A stretch of DNA of 64,000 nucleotides from Clostridia bacterium (GTDB taxonomy: Bacteria > Bacillota > Clostridia > Oscillospirales > Acutalibacteraceae). Positions 30,537 through 39,211 of this stretch are shown here, piece by piece (the stretch's first letter is position 1; every line of letters starts with the position of its first letter). The notes under the pieces were generated by a model that worked only from the letters and a program-made list of their open reading frames with translations, had not been told where the DNA came from and ran no database searches. The translations under genes were made by a program, and so were the position numbers. Location of the stretch: positions 164,171 through 228,170 of the forward strand of contig JAKSQM010000003.1 of the NCBI GenBank assembly GCA_024404115.1. Reading direction: 5' to 3'.

Positions 30537-31640
30537 TTATATTCTGCAAATGTTTTTATAAATGTTCATAACTTCGTAAACCCAACTGCCTAAAGAGAAG
30601 TTTTGCATAACATACTCTCTTGATTCAATTCCCATCGCCGCAGTTTCGTTTTTATCTTCATTAACTATTTCGTTAATAGCTTCATAAAGCGAAGCGTAAT
30701 CACCGCTGTTTATTTTTATCGACCACGGTATGTTCAATTCATTTATGCCGGGTTCGTCGCAATAAATAATCGGTATGCCAAGGTAAGCACATTCAATCAT
30801 GGTGTAGGGGCATCCTTGCTGCCTGTTTGCCGAAACAAAAACATCTGCCGCATTGAAATATGTTGCAATGTCATTCCTTGACGGCAAAAACTTAACCCAT
30901 GGGGGAGTCGATTCACAAATCTCTTTCACACGGTTTCTGATTTCGTTTTTATTCTCTCCAACTGCAAGGAACAGCCTGAATTTACGCTCCTTATCGTATT
31001 CATAAAGGGAGCGGACAACAAAATCAACGCCCTTTTTATCAAAGTCATCACCGAACATAAAAATAATTTTCTGGTCGGGGGCTGACATATAATCTTCTTT
31101 TTTAAACCTGCGGTCAACAAAATCAAGCCTTGAAAAATCAACTGCATTTTTTAATTCAACAGTGTTTCTGCCTGTGATTGCAAGGGTGTTTTTGATTGAA
31201 TCAGTAACGGCAATGTAAAGCGTTGCGTTTGTAAAAAATGCCGCCAGCCTGTCATAAAAAGCGCTTCTCTTTTTAGGCTCAGTGTGAACGTGAACAATGT
31301 AGTCCACCTTTTTGTTTCGCCACAATGCAAATGATACAGGTATGTGAATTTTATAATTTGCAAAGTGCGAATGAATTATGCCTATTTTGTGCTTCTTCAC
31401 AATTTTTTTAATAAGTCTGATGTTTTTTAAAATTGAAAATACTGTGGGCTTAAAATAATAAACTGTCTTGCCGTCAGTTTCAATCTGCCTTGCCCATTCA
31501 GTGCTTTGGCTTTCCTGCGGCAAAAGATAAACAGCCTGATAGCCATCAAGCTTCAGCTCCTCAGCCAGAGCGTTTATAGAGCGTATGAAATTTCCTTCGT
31601 AAGGACTGGTGTAATTAAGAATAAACAATACATTTTTCAT
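30537..31640 (-). CDS. Glycosyltransferase family 4
   Basis: A 367-residue GT-B protein. The N-terminal Rossmann domain contains NYTSPYEGNFIRSI and the HSHFANYKIHIPV segment. The C-terminal donor domain has the typical EX7E-like block (ASANRQQGCPYTMIECAYLGIP). It adds a sugar from a nucleotide donor to the growing polysaccharide unit; the sugar is unknown. The start at 31640 (MKNVLFIL) overlaps the end of the ligase/polymerase gene by the ATGA-type junction; the longer upstream frame lies inside that gene. It sits second to last in the operon. Confidence 0.88.
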   Translation of the reverse strand: MKNVLFILNYTSPYEGNFIRSINALAEELKLDGYQAVYLLPQESQSTEWARQIETDGKTVYYFKPTVFSILKNIRLIKKIVKKHKIGIIHSHFANYKIHIPVSFALWRNKKVDYIVHVHTEPKKRSAFYDRLAAFFTNATLYIAVTDSIKNTLAITGRNTVELKNAVDFSRLDFVDRRFKKEDYMSAPDQKIIFMFGDDFDKKGVDFVVRSLYEYDKERKFRLFLAVGENKNEIRNRVKEICESTPPWVKFLPSRNDIATYFNAADVFVSANRQQGCPYTMIECAYLGIPIIYCDEPGINELNIPWSIKINSGDYASLYEAINEIVNEDKNETAAMGIESREYVMQNFSLGSWVYEVMNIYKNICRI

Positions 31641-31641
31641 A

Positions 31642-32916
31642 TCATTCACCACCATCAGATTTATCTGAATAATAATATTTTTTCTGGTCGCTGAATTTAT
31701 CGGTAAAGGTGCAGGCAAATATAAGCGCAATAATAAACTGATTACTCAGGTTATACATTGAAACAACGCCCCATTCAAGGAACAGCTGCGCAAGGAACAT
31801 TACAATTGCCAGTGTCTGAATTTCGCTCAGCTTCTTTTTAAAGAAGTTGCCTGTAAGCTTTAAACCGATATAAGCATAGAACCAGTAATAAACAACAAAT
31901 CCAACAACGCCTAAGTCTGCAAGAATTTCCCAATAATTGTTGTGGGCGTAAATGTATCCGCCGCCAACCTCATGATAAAGCAGGTTGGCAAAGTTTGCAA
32001 ATCCCTGACCCAGAATGGGACTTCTTGCAAATAGTTCGTGAGCATAAAGAATATAAAAATCTCGTTTATAAAGGCTTCCGTCGCCGCCTGTTCCGTCATT
32101 TATAAAGTTGAAAAGGCTTTCAAGTCGGTTGCCGAGAACCTCATAAAGTGATTCATTAGTCATAACAATCAGGTATGCGCTGATAACAACAATTGCGGCA
32201 ATGGCAAGATGAAGAAAATGATTTCTTCTGTTAAATGAAAAGAACATAATGAAAAGTATGCCGAAAACAGACATAAGCGCCGCTTTTCGTGAACTTGAAA
32301 GAACACAGCCTGCAAGCATAATAATCATTGGCAGATACCACCATCGCTTGCCCTTAACATATCCTTTATAAAACGCAATTATTGCACCGAAAAGAAGAAT
32401 GTAGCCGAATGTGTTTGTGTTGCCGCCGCCAATTGCTCTGCCGAAATATCCTGCCATCCAGTCCTCAACAGGAGTGCCGATAAACTCAATAAGTGCAATC
32501 GTAAATGCCGCCGCCGCATAAACCTCAACAAGCCTTTCTGCGTCTGCCACACTTGTGGTGTATTGCGTTACGCCAAAGCAGATAACAACAATCAACAGCA
32601 TAAATCTGATATATCTCAGCGCAGATGTCAGCGGAGCGTATGCCCACAGGGACGATAGCTCAGCGAATGCAATAAAAAGCAGGTACCACGCTGTGTGAGC
32701 AATGTTGTTGAATCTGAATCCGATAACCCTCTTAAAGCCGACCAGAGCCGTGCCCACAAGGAAAAATCCTACACCAAAATAATGAAGGGAGGTTCTTTCA
32801 AGAAAGTAAAAGATAGTTCCGAAATATATGCAGATGTCAAACAGAAGCTGATAAAAATTTCTGTCATTTTTCTTATCAAATTGTATCTTTAAAATACCGT
32901 TTCTGAATGAAACCAC
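31642..32916 (-). CDS. O-antigen ligase/polymerase-type membrane protein
   Basis: A 424-residue protein with about ten hydrophobic helices and the larger outer loop of the Wzy/WaaL family, here around ILYAHELFARSPILGQGFANF (about 295-315), where R/H residues of the active site are expected. In a Gram-positive cell the likely role is polymerisation of lipid-linked repeat units. The start is a GTG at 32916 behind AAGGAGGG; no ATG is available in frame nearby. It lies 42 bases after the GT2 gene and overlaps the GT4 junction. Confidence 0.85.
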   Translation of the reverse strand: MVSFRNGILKIQFDKKNDRNFYQLLFDICIYFGTIFYFLERTSLHYFGVGFFLVGTALVGFKRVIGFRFNNIAHTAWYLLFIAFAELSSLWAYAPLTSALRYIRFMLLIVVICFGVTQYTTSVADAERLVEVYAAAAFTIALIEFIGTPVEDWMAGYFGRAIGGGNTNTFGYILLFGAIIAFYKGYVKGKRWWYLPMIIMLAGCVLSSSRKAALMSVFGILFIMFFSFNRRNHFLHLAIAAIVVISAYLIVMTNESLYEVLGNRLESLFNFINDGTGGDGSLYKRDFYILYAHELFARSPILGQGFANFANLLYHEVGGGYIYAHNNYWEILADLGVVGFVVYYWFYAYIGLKLTGNFFKKKLSEIQTLAIVMFLAQLFLEWGVVSMYNLSNQFIIALIFACTFTDKFSDQKKYYYSDKSDGGE

Positions 32917-32958
32917 ATGCTCCCTCCTTTTCTTAAATATAAATATATGTTGCCCGTT

Positions 32959-33861
32959 TTATCTGATAAGCTGAAGTCCTTCTTTCAGCGTGTCAACAGG
33001 TGAAATGTTAAATGCCTTAAAAAGATTGATAACAGCCTTTGCTTTCATACCGCTTCTGAGATACGAAACCGCAAGCACCGAGAAATGTCTGAAATCCATA
33101 TAGCGAACCTCTTTTTTAGTCAGTGCAGGCTTCTGTGAAGATTTAATTTTAAAAATCTTCTCTTCACTGTCAATCTTATTTTTGCCAACAGAGATTCTGC
33201 CCTCATTGTGAAGATAAACTTTTATGTATGAGCAGGGGATATAGCCGAATTTAATTTCGGGGTGATTTGTTGCGTACTGCAAAGCGTCCCACATCAGCAT
33301 AAATTCCTGACCCATAGGAACTTCTCTGTATCCGCCGAATTTATGAAGAAATTCACGCTTAATCATAAATGTGGGTGTAGCTGTCAGCGAATGAAGCACG
33401 TGAAGCCTTAAAAGATTTTCTGCTGACCAGTCGTCAACAAATCTGCGTGTTCTGTGCTCAACCAGCTTGCCCTCGCCATTATAAATGTGAAGGTCAGAGA
33501 AGCAGAAGTCCAGTTCGTGCATCATCACAAATTTAAGCTCAGCCTCAATTTTGGGAGGTTCAAATTCATCATCGTCATCAAGGAATGCAACATATTCACC
33601 GTCGCAGGCGCTTATGCCAACATTGCGTGAAATTCCGCCGCCGCAGTTTTTCTCATTCTGAATATAAAGAACACGAGGGTCATTTTTGTATTTTGCCATA
33701 ACCTCTTCGGTTTTCTTCCTGCTTTCGGGAAGCTCTGCGTTATCGTCAATAACAACAACCTGAATGTTTTTATAAGTCTGGTTGAGTATTGAGTCAACGG
33801 CTCTTTCAAGAAAATGGGGTCGCTTATAGGTGGGGGTTATGACGCTTACCTTCGGATTCAC
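32959..33861 (-). CDS. Glycosyltransferase family 2
   Basis: A 300-residue GT-A enzyme. VSVITPTYKRPHFLERAVDSIL at the N-terminus, VVIDDNA, and the metal-binding acidic run FLDDDDEF (about 94-101) define GT2. The acceptor side (about 130-250) is typical of polysaccharide transferases. It starts with GTG at 33861 behind GGAGAGG and is the first gene of the minus-strand polysaccharide operon (33861 to 29051), transcribed from the promoter just upstream. Confidence 0.9.
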   Translation of the reverse strand: MNPKVSVITPTYKRPHFLERAVDSILNQTYKNIQVVVIDDNAELPESRKKTEEVMAKYKNDPRVLYIQNEKNCGGGISRNVGISACDGEYVAFLDDDDEFEPPKIEAELKFVMMHELDFCFSDLHIYNGEGKLVEHRTRRFVDDWSAENLLRLHVLHSLTATPTFMIKREFLHKFGGYREVPMGQEFMLMWDALQYATNHPEIKFGYIPCSYIKVYLHNEGRISVGKNKIDSEEKIFKIKSSQKPALTKKEVRYMDFRHFSVLAVSYLRSGMKAKAVINLFKAFNISPVDTLKEGLQLIR

Positions 33862-33898
33862 TATATACCAAACCTCTCCAAATTAAAATAATCACTTT

Positions 33899-33927
33899 AT
33901 TATACATTTTTTTGTACTGTTTGTCTA
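33899..33927 (-). promoter_or_regulatory. Promoter of the minus-strand polysaccharide operon
   Basis: On the minus strand: TAGACA (33922-33927), 17 bp, TATAAT (33899-33904), with the GT2 start about 38 bases beyond the -10 box. Confidence 0.78.
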
Positions 33928-34032
33928 TATAAAATGTAAAAAAAAGTATAGCTCTTTTTTCTTATGTTTAATATTAGTTGAGAAATATAAAACTGATAGT
34001 GCTAAAAAAAGTAAAAATATCATATTATCCTC

Positions 34033-34061
34033 TTTACATCAGTTGCTTTTTAGGTTAAAAT
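34033..34061 (+). promoter_or_regulatory. Promoter of pyrH
   Basis: TTTACA (34033-34038), 17 bp, TAAAAT (34056-34061), giving a short leader before the GGAGGT ribosome site of pyrH. Confidence 0.7.
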
Positions 34062-34094
34062 AACTATGTATATTTGTGTTTGGAGGTAATTAAA

Positions 34095-34793
34095 TTGTAT
34101 AAAAGAATATTACTCAAATTAAGCGGTGAGGTTCTTGCAGGCGCAAACGGTCATGGCATTGACTTTGATATGGTAACAAATGTTTGCTCTTATGTTAAAA
34201 AAGTTGCCGATATGGGCGTTCAGGTTGGACTTGTTGTTGGCGGCGGTAACTTCTGGAGAGGCAGAAGCAGCGGCTCAATGAATCGTACCCGTGCAGATAA
34301 TATGGGTATGCTTGCAACTGTTATGAATTCACTTGCTCTTTGCGAAGCTCTTGAGCAGCTTGGCGTTAAGGCAAGGGTTATGTCAGCTGTTGGTATGCAG
34401 CCAATCGCAGAGCAGTATGTTGCAAGAGATGCAGTGGCTCACCTTAACGATGGCGAAGTTGTAATCTTCGGCTGCGGCACAGGTTGTCCTTTCTTCTCAA
34501 CAGATACAACAGCAGCATTAAGAGCCGCTGAAATCGAAGCAGACGTTATTTTCAAGGCAACAAATGTTGACGGTGTTTATGATAAAGACCCCAACAAGTT
34601 TGATGACGCTGTTAAGTATGATGAGCTCACACATTCAGAGGTTCTTGCAAAGGGACTTAAAGTAATGGACAGCACAGCAGCATCACTTTGCCGTGATAAT
34701 GGCATTTCAATTCTTGTATTCAACCTTGAAGACCCCGAAAATATCGTAAGGGCAGTCAAGGGTGAAAATATAGGCACAATAGTTAAAGAATAA
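34095..34793 (+). CDS. pyrH: UMP kinase
   Basis: A 232-residue amino-acid-kinase-fold enzyme that phosphorylates UMP to UDP for nucleotide and cell-wall precursor synthesis. Recognisable are [11 protein letters not shown] at the start, [10 protein letters not shown] (UMP/phosphate binding), [13 protein letters not shown], the [17 protein letters not shown] block and [13 protein letters not shown]. The best start is TTG at 34095, correctly spaced from GGAGGT; earlier codons would include the ribosome site. It is followed by frr after 24 bases, the near-universal bacterial pair. Confidence 0.96.
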   Translation: MYKRILLKLSGEVLAGANGHGIDFDMVTNVCSYVKKVADMGVQVGLVVGGGNFWRGRSSGSMNRTRADNMGMLATVMNSLALCEALEQLGVKARVMSAVGMQPIAEQYVARDAVAHLNDGEVVIFGCGTGCPFFSTDTTAALRAAEIEADVIFKATNVDGVYDKDPNKFDDAVKYDELTHSEVLAKGLKVMDSTAASLCRDNGISILVFNLEDPENIVRAVKGENIGTIVKE

Positions 34794-34817
34794 TTTATTA
34801 AAAAGGAGAATTTACTT

Positions 34818-35372
34818 ATGAAAGAAGTTTATAATTATACCAAAGAAAAGATGGAAAAAACAGTAGCTCATCTCAAGAGCGATTATGCCTCAATCCGTGC
34901 TGGCAGAGCATCAGCAGCAGTTCTTGACAAAATCACAGTTGATTATTACGGTACACCCACACCCATCAATCAGCTTGCATCAGTATCAGTTGCAGAGGCA
35001 AGAATCCTCACAATCCAGCCTTGGGATAAGTCAGTTCTTCACGGCATTGAAAAGGCAATTCAGGCATCAGACCTCGGCATCAATCCTCAGAATGACGGTG
35101 TAGTTGTCCGCCTTACATTCCCCAAACTTACAGAGGACAGCCGTAAAACAATCGTTAAAGATGTAAACAAAATGGCAGAGGATGCAAAAGTAGCAGTTCG
35201 TGCAATCCGCCGTGATGCAATGGATAAGCTCAAAAAGATGCAGAAAGCATCAGAAATCACCGAAGACGATCTCAAGAACGGTGAAGAAAAAGTTCAGAAA
35301 ATCACCGATGATTTCGTAAAAGAAGTAGATAAAGTAGCCAAGGCTAAGGAAGCCGAAGTAATGGAAATTTGA
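34818..35372 (+). CDS. frr: Ribosome recycling factor
   Basis: A 184-residue protein of exact family length: two domains, a three-helix bundle with SIRAGRASAAVLDKI (about 27-41) and VRAIRRDAMDKLKK (about 126-139), and a small beta domain containing YYGTPTPINQLASV. Together with EF-G it splits the post-termination ribosome. AAAGGAG precedes the ATG. In most Firmicutes uppS follows closely; here about 850 bp of repeats intervene. Confidence 0.97.
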   Translation: MKEVYNYTKEKMEKTVAHLKSDYASIRAGRASAAVLDKITVDYYGTPTPINQLASVSVAEARILTIQPWDKSVLHGIEKAIQASDLGINPQNDGVVVRLTFPKLTEDSRKTIVKDVNKMAEDAKVAVRAIRRDAMDKLKKMQKASEITEDDLKNGEEKVQKITDDFVKEVDKVAKAKEAEVMEI

Positions 35373-35387
35373 CTTTAAACCGTCGTC

Positions 35388-35780
35388 AAATTCCGCAATA
35401 CTGCGTTAGACTTTCTTGAAGTATATTCATACATCTGCGAAAGTCCGTCTTGTCTTGCGAAATTTTACTCTGTTTAAAATTCAAATTTATTCAAGGTTGT
35501 TAATCTTTTTGTTATCTTCTGCGTTATCACTCCTTGAAGTATCTGCATACATCTGCGGAGCAACGCCTTGAATATAAGCAAAAATATTTAGCAAAGGCGA
35601 GCGTGGTTTTTGGATTGTTTCCTGCGTTGATACCGTTTGAAGTATTTTTATACATCTGCACGGTATCGCCTTGTAAATGAGCAAAAATCTGATGCGATGG
35701 CTGGCTTTGTGTATGATTTATACTGCGTTAGACTTTCTTGAAGTATATTCATACATCTGCAAAAGTCCGTCTTGTCTTGC
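35388..35780 (+). repeat. Four copies of a nested hairpin repeat
   Basis: Four units begin with CTGCGTT at 35401, 35519, 35622 and 35723. Each has the same 23-base core, TTGAAGTAT-N4-ATACATCTGC (35416-35438, 35534-35556, 35637-35659, 35738-35760), whose GTAT/ATAC makes a small hairpin. The core is flanked by arms that differ between units yet pair with each other: GACTTTC/GAAAGTC in unit 1, CTCC/GGAG in unit 2, GATACCGT/ACGGTATC in unit 3, and six of seven pairs in unit 4. A conserved CCTTG- or TCTTG-type segment follows each. Unit 1 has a further outer arm (35388-35398 with 35455-35465). No gene is seen here. Confidence 0.85.
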
Positions 35781-35784
35781 AAAT

Positions 35785-36207
35785 GCTTCCCTTGGGGGAA
35801 GTGGCAAAATCTTTGATTTTGACGATAGGGGCAGCTTAAAGTAATAAGTAATAGTGAATAGTGAAAAAGTGAAAAGTCAATCGTAGGGGAGGGGCTTGCT
35901 CCTCCCGAATGAATTGATATTGTCATTGCGAGGTTGCGAGCATAAATATTAGCACATATTCGCCTGATTAAACTGGCTCCCTTGTGTAAAGGGAGCTGGC
36001 AGCGAAGCTGACTGAGGGATTGTTTTCTGAATGTCAGCACAAAGAAAAATTCGTGCGAAGTTTTGTCGGCATTGTCATTGCGAACCTTTGAAAAAGGTGT
36101 GGCAATCCACTTTACACTATGCACATTCCCCATTTCACGGGGTTTATCCCCGTGTACTATAAAGACTAATAAATTAACTGAATCAGGGGGGCGTAGCTCC
36201 CCTGTAA
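35785..36207 (+). repeat. Mosaic of dispersed repeats before uppS
   Basis: This stretch is a string of short repeat fragments. It holds a left half of the 9815 element (35785-35831); a GTAATAAGT...CGTAGGGGAGGGG block (35838-35910); a CTCCCTTGTGTAAAGGGAG-type element (35975-36029); a TCATTGCGAACC...GGTGTGGCAATCC element (about 36073-36110); and a CACGGGGTTTATCCCCGTG hairpin (36136-36154). Related copies occur at 46300-46901. I see no gene, and the short open frames here are repeat-derived. Confidence 0.7.
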
Positions 36208-36225
36208 ATGCATAAGGAGATTGCT

Positions 36226-36939
36226 ATGGAACGAAAACTTCCCGAACATATCGGCATAATTATGGACGGCAACGGCCGCTGGGCAAAACAGCGTGGTCTT
36301 AACCGTTGGGACGGACACAAGGAGGGCGCAAATGTATTCAGAAAAATTTGCTCCTATGCTTGCGACATCGGTATCAAAAGCATAACCTTTTATGCTTTTT
36401 CAACAGAGAACTGGCGCCGTCCTCCCGAAGAGGTTGCCGCCATTATGGATCTTTTCAGAGATTACCTTGGTGAAGCTGAGGACAGAGAAAACGAAAACAT
36501 CAAAAAGGGCATGCAGATGCACTTTATCGGCAGGCGTGATGATATGCCCGATGACATTGTAAGCCTTATGGAAACTGCCGAAGAAAATTCAAAGGATGCC
36601 AACAGAATCAAAGTAAACATTGCCATAAACTATGGCGGCAGACTTGAGATTGTGGAGGCTGTCAGAAAGCTGGCTCAAAAGGTAAAGGACGGCGAAATGA
36701 ATCCCGAAGACATCACCGAGGATTCTATTTCAGATAATGTTTACACAGCAGGTCAGTCTGACCCCGATTTAATCATCCGCCCCAGTGGCGAATTAAGACT
36801 TTCCAACTTCCTGTTGTGGCAGTCAGCATATTCAGAGTTATGGTTCTCTGATATTCTCTGGCCCGATTTCACAACAGACGATTTAGACAAAGCAATAGAC
36901 GATTACAACAACCGCAACAGACGATTTGGCGGAGTATGA
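36226..36939 (+). CDS. uppS: Isoprenyl transferase (undecaprenyl diphosphate synthase)
   Basis: A 237-residue cis-prenyltransferase. The catalytic block IIMDGNGRWAKQRG (about 11-24), SITFYAFSTENWRRP, and the C-terminal DPDLIIRPSGELRLSNFLLWQSAYSE (read in parts) are all present. It makes the C55 lipid carrier for peptidoglycan and for the exopolysaccharides encoded elsewhere in the window. AAGGAG fixes the ATG at 36226. Its stop lies 4 bases before dxr, leaving no room for cdsA, which usually sits between them. Confidence 0.95.
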   Translation: MERKLPEHIGIIMDGNGRWAKQRGLNRWDGHKEGANVFRKICSYACDIGIKSITFYAFSTENWRRPPEEVAAIMDLFRDYLGEAEDRENENIKKGMQMHFIGRRDDMPDDIVSLMETAEENSKDANRIKVNIAINYGGRLEIVEAVRKLAQKVKDGEMNPEDITEDSISDNVYTAGQSDPDLIIRPSGELRLSNFLLWQSAYSELWFSDILWPDFTTDDLDKAIDDYNNRNRRFGGV

Positions 36940-36943
36940 TTTT

Positions 36944-38086
36944 ATGGAAAAGATAATTACTATTTTAGGCTCAACAGGCTCTATCGGCAAGCAGGCACTT
37001 GAGGTTGTGGATATGCAGGGCTATAAGGTTCTTGCGCTTACAGCCAACGGCAGCGTTGATATTCTTGAAGAGCAGATAAGAAAATATAAACCCAAGTATG
37101 CCGCACTTGCAGATGAGAAAAAAGCGGCAGAGCTTGCCGTGAAAGTGGCAGATACAGAAACAAAAATTCTCTCTGGCAGGGAGGGTGTGTGCTTCTGCGC
37201 CGCCTTAAAGGCAGATTATGTTCTCAACAGCATCGTTGGTATGGCAGGTCTTGAACCGACCCTCAATGCAATCGAAAGCGGCAACGAAATTGCCCTTGCA
37301 AACAAAGAAACTCTTGTGGCAGGCGGTTCACTTGTAACAGGCAAAGCAAAAGAAAAAGGTGTCAGCCTTTTACCTGTTGATAGCGAACATTCTGCAATTT
37401 TCCAGTCCTTACAGGGATGCAGAGATAAAAAAGAGGTTAAGCGTCTTATTCTCACAGCTTCTGGCGGTCCTTTCTTTGGCAGAAGCAGAGAATCCCTTTC
37501 AGATGTTACAGTTGAGCAGGCTCTCAACCATCCTAACTGGAGCATGGGCGCAAAAATCACTATTGATTCAGCCTCAATGATGAATAAAGGACTTGAGCTT
37601 ATTGAAGCGGTTTGGCTTTTCTCAATGAAGCCTGCGGATGTTGACATTGTTGTTCACCGCCAGAGCGTTGTTCACTCACTTGTTGAGTATTGTGATAATT
37701 CTGTTATCGCTCAGCTTGGTGTGCCCGATATGCGCATTCCCATTCAGTATGCTCTCACATACCCCAACCGTATTCCGTCCCCTGTTAAACAGCTTTCTTT
37801 AACGGATTACGGCACACTTACTTTTGAAAAGCCTGATTATAATGCGTTTGGCTGCATAAATATATGTAGGGACGCTATTGAAAAAGGCGGACTTTATCCT
37901 GCGGCGGCAAATTCCGCAAACGAGGCGGCAAATCTTGCTTTCCGTCAGGGCAAAATTAAATTTCTTGATATTGAGCGCCTTGTGCGTGGTGTGTGCGAAA
38001 GTGCGCCCTCAAAAACAAACTATACTTTTGCCGATGTGTGCGATATGGATAAATGGGCAAGAGATTATGTTGCGTCAAAAATCTGA
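36944..38086 (+). CDS. dxr: 1-deoxy-D-xylulose 5-phosphate reductoisomerase
   Basis: A 380-residue enzyme of the MEP isoprenoid pathway. It rearranges and reduces DXP to MEP with NADPH and a metal. The NADPH loop GSTGSIGKQAL starts near residue 8; ANKETLVAGG, PVDSEHSAIFQ (metal ligands), ASGGPFFGRS, HPNWSMGAKITIDSASMMNKGLE (in parts) and RQSVVHSLVEY are all typical. ATG 36944 is chosen; an upstream frame begins inside uppS. It is adjacent to rseP and ispG, the common Clostridia order, and supplies precursors for the UppS product. Confidence 0.96.
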   Translation: MEKIITILGSTGSIGKQALEVVDMQGYKVLALTANGSVDILEEQIRKYKPKYAALADEKKAAELAVKVADTETKILSGREGVCFCAALKADYVLNSIVGMAGLEPTLNAIESGNEIALANKETLVAGGSLVTGKAKEKGVSLLPVDSEHSAIFQSLQGCRDKKEVKRLILTASGGPFFGRSRESLSDVTVEQALNHPNWSMGAKITIDSASMMNKGLELIEAVWLFSMKPADVDIVVHRQSVVHSLVEYCDNSVIAQLGVPDMRIPIQYALTYPNRIPSPVKQLSLTDYGTLTFEKPDYNAFGCINICRDAIEKGGLYPAAANSANEAANLAFRQGKIKFLDIERLVRGVCESAPSKTNYTFADVCDMDKWARDYVASKI

Positions 38087-38115
38087 TTTTGCATTATTTT
38101 AAGAGGTGATTATTT

Positions 38116-39210
38116 TTGTCAGTTATTACATGGCTATTAAGTAAATGGACAGTGCTTGTTGCTATTCTGTTTTTTGGTTTTATAATTATGGTTCACGAGG
38201 CTGGGCATTTCTCTTTTGCAAAGCTTTTCGGTGTAAAAGTCAACGAGTTTTCTCTCGGTATGGGTCCCAAGCTTCTCAGCCGAAAGAAAGGTGAAACAAC
38301 CTATTCATGGCGACTTCTGCCCATTGGCGGATATGTAAGCATGGAAGGCGAGGATGAGGCAAGCAGCGACGAGCGTGCATTCAATAAAAAGCCGTGCTGG
38401 CAAAAAATAATTATCGTTGCCGCAGGTGCAATCGTTAATATAATTATCGGTCTTATAATCATCTGCGCAATTCTTGCTGTCAACCACGAGGATCTTTCAG
38501 GCACAACATTTATAAATTATTTCCTGCCGGAGCAGTCTGCAACACAGCAGGCAGAGAATGTAGAAAAGCAGGAGCCTCTCACTGAGTTTGACGGACTTAA
38601 AACAGGCGACAAAATCAAAAAGATTGACGGCAAAAATGTTTTTTATTACGAAGATATTTATTATCTTTCCTCCCGTGATTTTGACGAGGACGGAAAGTTC
38701 ACCGCCACAGTTGAAAGAGGCGGCAAAAAAGTAACAGTTGAAAATATCAGCACAGATGTAATCAACCGCATGATAATCGTTGGTGTCAAAACAACTCCGC
38801 TGACTATTATTAAAGATACATTCAAAGAATCCGTCTGCATTTGCCGAATGGTTTATCTGAGCCTTTTTGATATGATAACAGGCAAATATTCTGTTAAGGA
38901 TATTTCAGGTCCCATTGGCGTTGTGGATGTTGTATCGCAGACGGCGGAGGCTTCCAGCGAAGCTCATGATTACACAGGATTATTCAAAATCCTTGCACTT
39001 ATCACAATCAACATCGGCATAATGAATCTTCTGCCGCTTCCCGCTCTTGACGGCGGCAGGCTCTTCTTCCTTTTCATTGAGCTTATCAGAAGAAAGCCGT
39101 TGAATCCAAAATATGAGGCAATGGTTCATGGCATCGGTCTTGCCCTGCTCCTTGCACTTATGGCAGTTATTTCGTTTAAAGATATATGGGTATTGGTAAC
39201 AGGTGGATAA
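38116..39210 (+). CDS. rseP: Site-2 zinc metalloprotease (RseP/RasP family)
   Basis: A 364-residue integral membrane protease. HEAGH (His27-His31) in the first helix is the zinc site. A PDZ domain (about 130-235) follows a membrane segment at about 95-117, and the second active-site motif LPLPALDGGRLFF lies near 312. It cleaves anti-sigma factors and leftover signal peptides inside the membrane. The start is TTG at 38116 behind AAGAGGTGA. It overlaps no neighbour, and ispG begins one base after its stop codon. Confidence 0.93.
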   Translation: MSVITWLLSKWTVLVAILFFGFIIMVHEAGHFSFAKLFGVKVNEFSLGMGPKLLSRKKGETTYSWRLLPIGGYVSMEGEDEASSDERAFNKKPCWQKIIIVAAGAIVNIIIGLIIICAILAVNHEDLSGTTFINYFLPEQSATQQAENVEKQEPLTEFDGLKTGDKIKKIDGKNVFYYEDIYYLSSRDFDEDGKFTATVERGGKKVTVENISTDVINRMIIVGVKTTPLTIIKDTFKESVCICRMVYLSLFDMITGKYSVKDISGPIGVVDVVSQTAEASSEAHDYTGLFKILALITINIGIMNLLPLPALDGGRLFFLFIELIRRKPLNPKYEAMVHGIGLALLLALMAVISFKDIWVLVTGG

Positions 39211-39211
39211 T

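Noticed and set aside
35388-35780. Hairpin repeats as a CRISPR array
   Set aside because: Unit spacing varies (118, 103, 101 bases), the parts between cores are arms that pair with each other, and there are no cas genes.
35648-36133. 161-codon minus-strand open frame
   Set aside because: It runs across several dispersed repeats and has repeat-derived composition, with no ribosome site; the same applies to the 117-codon frame at 46187-46540 and the 69-codon frame at 46495-46704.
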